64,000 nt of DNA from Mallotus nudiflorus (Eukaryota > Streptophyta > Magnoliopsida > Malpighiales > Euphorbiaceae). Positions within the stretch are counted from its first letter, which is position 1. Each line of letters begins with the position of its first letter. The DNA lies in assembly GCA_947683625.1 (NCBI GenBank), contig CANTUR010000620.1, forward strand, positions 809,500 through 873,499. Reading direction: 5' to 3'. Positions 56,810-64,000 of this stretch are shown here, in pieces. The notes beneath the pieces are model-generated. The model did not search any database. It was not told the DNA's origin and saw only the letters and a list, made by a program, of their open reading frames with translations. A program made the position numbers and the translations under genes.

Positions 56810-58809
56810 TGTAAGCACCTAATTTCGGGATGCAATTGTGCACAATTGTGACGTAAGCCCCTATGATGAAATTCATTCAAAAATTGAACTTGATTATCGA
56901 TTTTCTGGACTTTAAGGACTAGATTGCAACCTTTTTTTAGGATTTGATTGCAAATAAGTCAATTTTTCAGGGGTTTTTTGTTAATTAAAAGTTAAAAAAA
57001 TCAAAATTAGGATCAGCATTGGTGTAATGACGATCCAACCGACATTGTGTAATGTTGATCGGCATTGCACAAATCCGACTCGTAAAATCTCATTTTTTTC
57101 AATTTTTTGCGTATTTTTTATCATTTTTTCAGTGTTTTGATTGGTTGAAAATTCAATTTTATCTTTATTATTATCTGATGAAAATTTCAACGCGTTCAAA
57201 ATGCGTAAATATTTTTCAAAAATTAAAATTCTTATCAGGTTATTTTTTAAGAGATGAGCGTTCCTGCAAACTTAAAAAGTCAGTACGCGTAGACTCTGCT
57301 TTAAAAAGCAAAGAGTCTGCAAGCGTGAAGGAGGATTTTTTTACACACAAAGTGACCGAGAGAGACAGACACACACTGAAAAAAGTTTTACTATGCAAAA
57401 AAAACCTAAAAATCTAGACGTTATTGAGAACACCCTTTCCAATCTAGAATCAGCAACAATTCAATTTCAACGGTGAAAATCTTAGTCTGAGGGGCTATCT
57501 TAAAGCATATGCACAACATTATTTTTTTCTTTCTTCTCTTCTCTTTTTGTGATTTTTTATTTTATTTCGTTGTTATTTTCTTTTTCAATTTCATTACTAA
57601 TTTAATTTTTTGTGTTTTTTTTTTGTTTTGATGCTCAATTATGGATTGAGGAGGATACTGCTTGTGTTCAAATGAACAAAAGATCCATGGAATAATATAT
57701 ACTATTTTCCAATAGATATTAGGGTTTTAATTTTCATTTTACCTTTATGTGTTCTGTGTAGTTATTCGTGGGTGTATAATTGTTTAATTTTAATTTTTGT
57801 ATGTAGTTTGTAATAGCTCCAATAGTGGGAATAATAAAAGATTTAATTTTTTTTCATTTTAAAATCAATTAGTAATTAGGTTCAATTGGGTAAAAATTAA
57901 TTAAAATTAATGGTGACTTTAGTTAATTAGGGTTTGCATGTAATTAAATTAGGTTTTTTTAGAAATCATATGTGCATGTGTTTTGATTTGATTTTATGAT
58001 GTTTTTTTTAATGTTTTCTTTGTTTTTGGGTTTTTTTCTTTTGGGCCTCAAGCCCACGCTTAGGTCTAACCCACTTAATAAGTAGGCTTAAAAATGGTTT
58101 AGGGCTTTAAATAATTAAAATAAACTTAGACCCACTTAGTTAATTAAAACTTGTTTAGACTTAGCTCAACCCACTTAATTTCATTTCTTTCACAATAAAT
58201 AGACATAGGCCCACATTTCACTTAAAATAAAACCAAGTTAGACTTAGGCCCACTAATTTAGCTTTTCTTTAAAATTGAATAGACTTAAGCCCATTTCTTA
58301 GATAGACTAAAATAAACAGATCTAGGCTCACTAATTAATAAAAATGTAGGCCCATTTTAGTCCATTTTTCACTTGTAAATAAAATGTAAATCTAGCTAAC
58401 TTTTAATAAAATTAACATAGTTTAGACTTAGGGACAACACGATCTTGAGTGCATTTTTTATGTGTAATTTTATTGACTTGTTGCCTTTTGGGTTAGATGG
58501 ATAGTTAGGGTTTAATAATATTGCACGTAATTAAAGGATGAAATAATCATTTATAAAATTATTCTAAATGAACATGAGATTAAGAGAAGTTAGTATTCTG
58601 TATCTAGATCTCCTGGTTATGGTGCTAGCTTTCTTTTAGGGAATCGAGTACCACCTTTTCAATTTGTCCCAGTTATTACCCTGGGTGGCGACTCCTCATC
58701 TCCAAACCATGTCATTGTGACAGTGGTTAGTGTGTTTTCTAAGGCCCTGAGCCTAAATAGTATCACGATTGCTAAAATCTTGGACGTGCGCTAAACCCCA
58801 CCGTCTACA
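56810..58809 (+). mobile_element. Solo LTR of the element C family
   Basis: TGTAAGCACC...CACCGTCTACA, 2000 bp, with perfect target duplication GATGT (56805-56809 and 58810-58814). Both ends match element C: the start TGTAARCACCYAATTTYGGGAT and the end GTGCGCTAAACC. No internal element remains. It is on the plus strand inside minus-strand H. The frames at 57052-57417 and 56981-57199 have no domain. It is the cleanest reference copy for this LTR. Confidence 0.9.
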
Positions 58810-58814
58810 GATGT

Positions 58815-59366
58815 ACTTTAACCTTTTATGATCAGTATATATTTCACAAGTTACACTATACAAGTAATGCCTCCAAATCTTCAAGGCAAACATCACTACC
58901 GCCTATTCTAAATCATAAGTAGGGTAGTTCTTCTCGTGCTTCTTTAATTAATATGAAGCCTAGGCAATTACTCTTCCATTCTGCATTTGTACACAACCTA
59001 TTCCTACCTGAGAAGCTTCGTAATATACTATGTACCCTTCACCTTCTAAAGGTAAAGTCAGTACTAGAGCTGAAGTTAATCTATCCTTGAGCATTTAAAA
59101 GTGTTCCTCATACTTATTTGTCCATACAAACTTAGCATTCTTCTGAGTTAACCTTATCAAAGGTCTACTATCTTGGAGAATCCTTTACAAATCTCCTATA
59201 GTAACTAGCTAGACTTAGAAAACTCCTTACTTCAATAACTATTGTGGGTCTCAGCTACTATATAATGGCTTATATTTTCTTAAAATCCACTTGTATGACA
59301 TCTTTAGATATCATATGGCCTAAGAATGCCATTTAATCCAACCAAAACTCATATTTTGAGAACTTG
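58815..59366 (-). pseudogene. Element H RNase H and RT connection (broken)
   Basis: Aligns with B 23720-24250. It has text for the RNase H centre (LKIWRHYLY-like, KHEKNYPTYD-like), EGYIVYYEASQVGIG-like and the RT thumb IKVDFKKI-like, in changing frames with many stops. Confidence 0.75.
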
Positions 59367-59371
59367 GCATA

Positions 59372-59847
59372 TGATGCAGGCAGCATAGAAGAACAAGCCC
59401 TCCAATTTATGCAAAAATTGGATAAGTTACGATAGTGGCAATTTTGTAATTTTAGGCAAGTTTCAAGTATTGGATTTGGGTGATTCAAAAGTCTATTTCA
59501 TGTGAAAATGGGCCAACGGTTCGAAGACACTAGCTTTTCTTGTGAGATCCATCGCTTTTCGGCCAAATTCTATCATTTAGGCCCTTAAACGGGCAATTTT
59601 ATAATTTCCTATTTTTATTATTTTATTTTTCTATTTTTGTTTAGGGTTGTTTTAAGGATTTACTATTTAAGTTTTCCTTGTTATTATTGGATGGCAGTTT
59701 TATGATAATTTGAATTCTCTTTTATTCTTCCAAAATTTCTTGAAAGTTTTATGCCTATAGCCTAAATTGCTATAGAAGGTTGATTATTGGTAGTCATGCA
59801 CGATTCAATAATATTCAATTGTTATTATCCACCCTTCCGCTACGTTA
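59372..59847. mobile_element. 476-bp insertion, probable small solo LTR
   Basis: TGATGCAGGCAGC...CGCTACGTTA between two copies of GCATA (59367-59371 and 59848-59852). The flanks join to restore RT text aligned to B (GCATAaagctgatgatctc). The TG start and 5-bp duplication suggest an LTR element; the other end is TTA rather than CA. No coding region or repeat was seen inside. Confidence 0.6.
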
Positions 59848-59852
59848 GCATA

Positions 59853-60418
59853 CAACTATATTCTCTCAAAGTCAAAAGCACCATCCTTAAATGCATAACA
59901 TGCTTCGCCTCACTCTTGGAATATACTAAGATATCATCAATGAATACTATCACAAATTGATCTATGAGTGGCCCAAACACCTAATTCATCAAATATGTAA
60001 AGGATGTTGGGGCATTAGTCAACCTAAAGGACATCACCAAGAATTCATAATGGCCATATCTTGTTTGAAATGCAGTCTTAAGTGCATTTCCACTTCAAAT
60101 TCTCAATTGATGATACCATAACCTTAAGTCAATCTTAGAAAAACACTGAGCCTTGAGGTTTTTTAAACAAGTCATCAATCCTTGGGAGTGGATATTTGTT
60201 CTTGATGGTGACTTTGTTCAACAGTTTATAGTCGATACAAAGTCAAAGGCTACCATCTTTCTTATTCATAAACAACACTAGCGCACCCTAAGGAGACATA
60301 TTAAGTCTAATGACACCCTTATCAAGCAATTATTGTAATTGCTCCTTAAGCTCCTTTAACTCCACAGGCACAATTCTATAAGGTGGCATAAAGATAGGAT
60401 CTGTACCAAGTTCAACAT
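59853..60418 (-). pseudogene. Element H reverse transcriptase (broken)
   Basis: The minus strand gives IVFIDDILVYS near 59945-59920 with both catalytic Asp kept, RLTNAPTSFTYLMN-like, and KYPLPRIDDLF-like and LKELKEQLQ text near 60180-60360. It stops at the Athila-like LTR end. Protease, gag and 5' LTR of H are not visible in the window. Confidence 0.8.
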
Positions 60419-61736
60419 TGGTGGTGTTTCTACAAGTATATAGAATCGTACAAGTAGTAATTAAATATTGATCCCACAGAGATTATAGACTGACTACGAT
60501 AATACTAATTGTGTAGGTTTGTTTAAACAATGAAAAAAAGGGTTTTTTTGAATTAAACTAAAATAAAACATAAGAATTTGAATGAAATAACAATCAATTT
60601 AAAGTGCTAGGATTCTTTTTACCAATTCAACCGTTACTAAAGATCAATTAACTCCTAAGCCATACCTAACCTTAATCCAATTTGAGGGTATCTAAAGAAT
60701 CATAGATGTTCCTCCTAGACAAATTCTATAACTAACCAAGTAATTTGAGATCCTTAGATTTATAGCTCTCGCATACTAAGTGTTTGGCTAACTCAGTTTA
60801 AGCACCAAGTCCTAATCAATATTATAAGCTTAAGTGTTTCTAAACTAAGAAAGTGCCTAATAGGTCATTGCCTTAATCCAATTAAACTTATCTCTTGAAT
60901 AAGCTTTATTGTATAAATTCATTTAAAGGGTGATCGATCCTATGAAGACATTAAGTTCAATAATAAATAAAGGATTTAGATTAATGGCTTAGGGTTAATT
61001 ATAATATTCACACGGTTGAATTATAACAAGAACCCTAACAAAGAATTTAGCTATTTATGTTAATTATAAAAGAAAGAGATGAAGAAATAAAGAAAATAGA
61101 CATCATTATTAATCCAAAATTTGAATGAACAATATCTAAAATCACAAGAGAAATCCCCTGGAATAATAGCCTACTAATATGTAATTCTCTTGCTCAATCT
61201 TCAAAACAATAATGAACAAGCCAAACACCCATATTCTCTAAATTTTTTAAAAGTAAAATGTAATATGAAAAATAGAATAATGACCTAATCTCCTCCTTCC
61301 TCTTTTATTTCTAGAGGCTATACATATATATAAAACCCTAGCCTTCATCCCTAGGTTTATTATCTTGTGAAATCACCTTCATGTCCCTTATAATTCAACA
61401 ATTAAATTGAAGTTCGTGTCTACCATTAGTAGGTCGCATAGCTGTGCATAACCTTTTTCTTCCAAAAATATGCTTTATCAACTTTAATTGCTCTTTTGAC
61501 TCTTTTAGGATGTCCATGACTCCCATGCAACTTTCCTCCACTATTCTTTGACTTCCTAAATGCATAAAATTAACTAAAAAATAAACTAGTTAATACTAGA
61601 AATAAATAAAAACACAAATCATGCAATAAGTGCTTAACTAAGTAAAAACTGAACATAAAGCACACAAATGCCACTAAAAAGACATTTAATCCTAACACAT
61701 TAAGTGCTTAAAATAATGTAATTCTTGCACTCATCA
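60419..61736 (-). repeat. 3' LTR of the Athila-like element
   Basis: Plus strand TGGTGGTGTTTC...GCACTCATCA, TG...CA, 1318 bp. The text 'agaatcgtacaagtagtaat' and 'ttgatcccacagag' near 60450-60480 is typical of this plant LTR group. A TATA-like TATATATATAAAACCC lies near 61322-61338. The second LTR is outside the window. Confidence 0.7.
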
Positions 61737-61751
61737 AATGCCCCCACACTT
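61737..61751 (-). other. Polypurine tract of the Athila-like element
   Basis: On the minus strand AAGTGTGGGGGCATT directly before TGATGAGTGC, the start of the LTR. Confidence 0.7.
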
Positions 61752-62074
61752 GAACATTTGCTTGTCCTCAAGTAAAGCTTAAATACATATATACACCTAA
61801 AGAATCATGCTTATCAACTAGCTGTAACTTGACCAACTACCTTAATCTTTCTTTAATAAAAAGCTTAAAAAGTCAAAATTAAAATATTAACTTGAGGTTA
61901 AGAATATATTATTATCATGTAAAGAGCATACTTTTTGATTGAAATCATGACAACAAACAATTAACATTCAAGAAAAATGGAAGTGAGTAGGAATCATGCC
62001 AACAAGTAGGAAGTTAAGAATTCAATAGATATAAGGTTTTAAAACTTTTATTCAATTAATGTCTTCTTAATTTT

Positions 62075-62205
62075 AGTATTCTCACCTTTCTCATATTACT
62101 CAGTATGAATACCTCTAAAGGGTCCTTTTGATATACCTCTAAAGGGTCCTTTTTATACTCGTACTCTTGAAAAGAGCATTAGAGTAGAAAGAGCCTATGA
62201 AAGAT
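62075..62205. repeat. Repeat unit shared with element C
   Basis: TATTCTCACCTTTCTCATATTACTCAG-like start (62075-62104), ACCTCTAAAGGGTCC twice in tandem (about 23-bp step), TACTCGTACTCTTG and AAAGAGCATTAGAGTA. It matches the units at 32320-32665 in the same orientation. Confidence 0.65.
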
Positions 62206-62659
62206 TTTTCTTTTCAATTCAAGCTCCAAAAAAGTGTGTTTTACGCTTCATCTCATTACTTTATTAATTTTTCTTTAAAGAAAATAAACCAAACATACGA
62301 GCACTTAACCACTCTAAAGCAGCCTTAAATTCCTACTCATAAACACTTTTCTTAAATATCAAGCATCTAAATTCATTTGTTCAATAGCAAAATAAGCATT
62401 AAGTTCATTAAAATTTAAAATTCCTAACCATAAATTGATCTTCTAATTTAAAAGCCCAAACAAATCATTAAGGGAAGATTAAACCATTTCTTCAAAAAAA
62501 CTAATTTGATGAATAAGACTCTATATGTGTATATGTTGCAAAAATTCAAAACATTAAATTAAAACATACATGACTCTTAAAGTAAAACAAACACACAAAC
62601 ATAAAGATAAAAATAAAATAAAATGACATAAATAAAAATTAAAGAACAGTTAACTCCCC

Positions 62660-63661
62660 TCAATCTGATGAACTTGGTGGGGGAGTTAAAGGAGTCATAA
62701 CAATAGCTTTTATTGCCTCATTAACCATCTTAGACCTTTTGTTTTGAGGGAGTATGCGAAAGATTCCATCAATTTGGTGATGCAACCTTATAGCCCTTGA
62801 TTCATAATGCCTCTCAAATTTGTACATGTCATTGGACAAGTCCATGATCATATTCCCAATCCTATTGTCGAATTTGTCCATTAGCACCTTAATCTTTTTC
62901 ATGATTTCATCACTCTAATTTTCGATGTTCCCTCTCTTCCTTGCTTGGTTCTTACTTTCATTAGTTTCATCCTCCATTAAATTAGGAGGCAAAGGAACTT
63001 TACCATGTTACATTGCCGTTTGATGAAACAAATAGCATCTCCTTGAAATGACATCATAAAATTCATTAGACTTTGTGATAATTTTAGCTCGCATAAGGTA
63101 ATCTTCATCTAGGGATTCAGCTTCCAAAGGCTCCAATTGATGCTTGGAAAATTTGAATGAAGCAAAATATAATACCAAACCAATGACAATATGTCCCATT
63201 GACAACAACACCTTTCTAGCTTGCATAACACGCCATATAGAACATAAAACAAAGTATGTACGACATAATTTTGTGTTAGTCTTCAAGCACCACAACATAA
63301 ATAGTTCATCAGGAGAAACCCTAGCGCTATCTTTTCTTCTAAAAATTATGTGTGACATGAATTTATGCATGATTAAATATGAGTGATCTTTGATTAAACC
63401 ACTAGTCATCACTTGACCTTTGCAAACTCTATCACCTCCAATGATTTCATGCCAAAAACTACTCATATTATAATCTAATGGAGGTTGACAAACACCTCCT
63501 TGAGGAAAACCAAAGATTTCAAACATGATTGCATAATCAAAATAATAATTTTTCCCAAAGAACCTACATGATAAAACCCCTTGATTTGCATATAGAATCT
63601 TAAATGTAGTGTAAAATTCTATAGTTAGCTTAAAGAATACCTCATATTGGGCTATAGCCAA
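62660..63661 (-). pseudogene. Athila-type ORF1-like protein, two in-frame stops
   Basis: One reading frame from 63661 to 62660 is broken only by stops at about 63005 and near 62905. The N-terminal part (residues 1-217) has YEVFFKLTIEFYTTFKILY, RFFGKNYYFDYAIMFEIFGF and DELFMLWCLKTNTKL, the pattern of the Athila ORF-1 family (PF03078), a protein of unknown role between pol and 3' LTR. The C-terminal 80 residues (MKKIKVLMDKFDNRIGNMIM) look helical or coiled, with a Pro/Ser tail. The true start may lie further upstream. I see no signal peptide. Confidence 0.6.
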
Positions 63662-64000
63662 TTTAGACCATCCTAACTTATTGTAAACACATTTATAGTT
63701 CCCTTAATCCCCATGTTTAAAAGTACCTTATTATCAAAGTATTTTGGCTTGCTAAAATTTCTCTTGATTAAAGAGCATAATTTCTTCCCTTCCTCAACAG
63801 AATAATGGCAAAGAAAGCTTCATTTCATTCCTCATGTCCTTGGGCTTACCCTTGCCATCACTAAACCTCCTTTCTTGAAATTATGTCTTTATTCTAGCCA
63901 TCACAACAATGTTAAAACTTCATAAAAATTAAACAACACAAAGGAATGCGAATAAAAATAATAAGAACATCATGAAAAGAAAAGAAAAGAAAACTAGGGT
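63662..64000 (-). other. Upstream continuation of the Athila-like element
   Basis: Minus-strand text before the ORF continues with short frames broken by stops (for example GLRKGNEMKLSLPLFC-like near 63780-63830). It is probably the decayed N-terminus of the same ORF. Nothing else was recognised. Confidence 0.4.

Larger units (their letters stand above)
51666..60418 (-). mobile_element. Ty3/gypsy element H (3' part)
   Basis: A minus-strand element of which only the 3' LTR (51666-55420) and pol from chromodomain back to early RT (55421-60418) remain in the window. It is interrupted by a 735-bp insertion in the LTR, a 2000-bp solo LTR in RNase H and a 476-bp insertion in RT, and is cut by the Athila-like element at 60419. 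Sequence order matches B throughout but identity is much lower, so it is an older relative. Confidence 0.85.
60419..64000 (-). mobile_element. Athila-like Ty3/gypsy element, 3' end (partial)
   Basis: Minus-strand element running out of the window. The 3' LTR is at 60419-61736, then a PPT, then a spacer (61752-62650) with a repeat unit related to element C, then an ORF similar to the Athila ORF1 family between pol and the 3' LTR. Gag and pol would lie beyond 64000. AACAT (60414-60418) should be the target duplication. Confidence 0.65.

Noticed and set aside
57052..57417. 121-residue frame inside the 2000-bp solo LTR
   Set aside because: No recognisable domain, and I did not find an equivalent open frame in the LTR of element C.

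Overview
The window is a dense block of transposable elements from a plant nuclear genome, most likely a eudicot. The evidence is very AT-rich DNA, Ty1/copia and Ty3/gypsy elements of plant type (a chromodomain integrase with an LRSKQIPMVKVLW core, an Athila-like ORF), priming by initiator tRNA-Met (TGGTATCAGAGY primer sites), an L1-type LINE with an RNase H tail, and long AT microsatellites. I found no host gene, rRNA or CRISPR. Species cannot be named from the sequence alone. LTR ends, 5-bp target-site duplications (TSDs), primer-binding sites (PBS) and polypurine tracts (PPT) were read by eye. Element letters are local labels.

Layout. 1-2809: AT-rich DNA, then a decayed LTR-like stretch with a duplicated tail. 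2810-48392: one copia element (E, minus strand, 177-bp LTRs) enlarged by nested insertions. Its gag-pre-integrase region (WHARLSH) holds element C (5655-37575, minus, long LTRs, no pol). C's left LTR holds gypsy chromovirus B (7701-30090, minus, TSD CTTTT). B's left LTR holds gypsy chromovirus A (8454-19590, plus, TSD TCCAG/TCCAA). C's right LTR holds solo LTR D (33404-36964). The gag of E also holds a second copia, F (38453-47635, plus, TSD ATAAT), whose reverse transcriptase is split by solo LTR G (41925-45934). The order of insertion was E, then C and F, then B, D and G, then A.

48393-51665: the other half of the duplicated target of E, a 5'-truncated LINE (14-bp TSD), a small terminal-inverted-repeat element holding a Pol III-type A box/B box sequence, and AT-rich repeats. 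51666-60418: gypsy element H (minus) with a 3755-bp LTR, decayed pol, a 735-bp insertion in the LTR, a 2000-bp solo LTR of the C family in RNase H and a 476-bp insertion in RT. 60419-64000: the 3' end of an Athila-like element (minus) cutting off H and running out of the window.

How the parts work together. All coding regions are broken, so nothing here looks autonomous now. The part that seems preserved beyond coding is the 3-4 kb LTR family shared by A, B, D, G and partly H. It keeps, in the same order, a GC-rich leader, splice-donor and splice-acceptor-like pairs, a hairpin with a GTAAAACG arm, a CCTAGTG/CACTAGG hairpin, and twin hairpins that each carry the palindrome GAGCTC. I read these as candidates for a spliced, structured 5' leader of the genomic RNA. 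Element C carries a separate array of about 61-bp units, each able to form two hairpins, with compensatory base changes.
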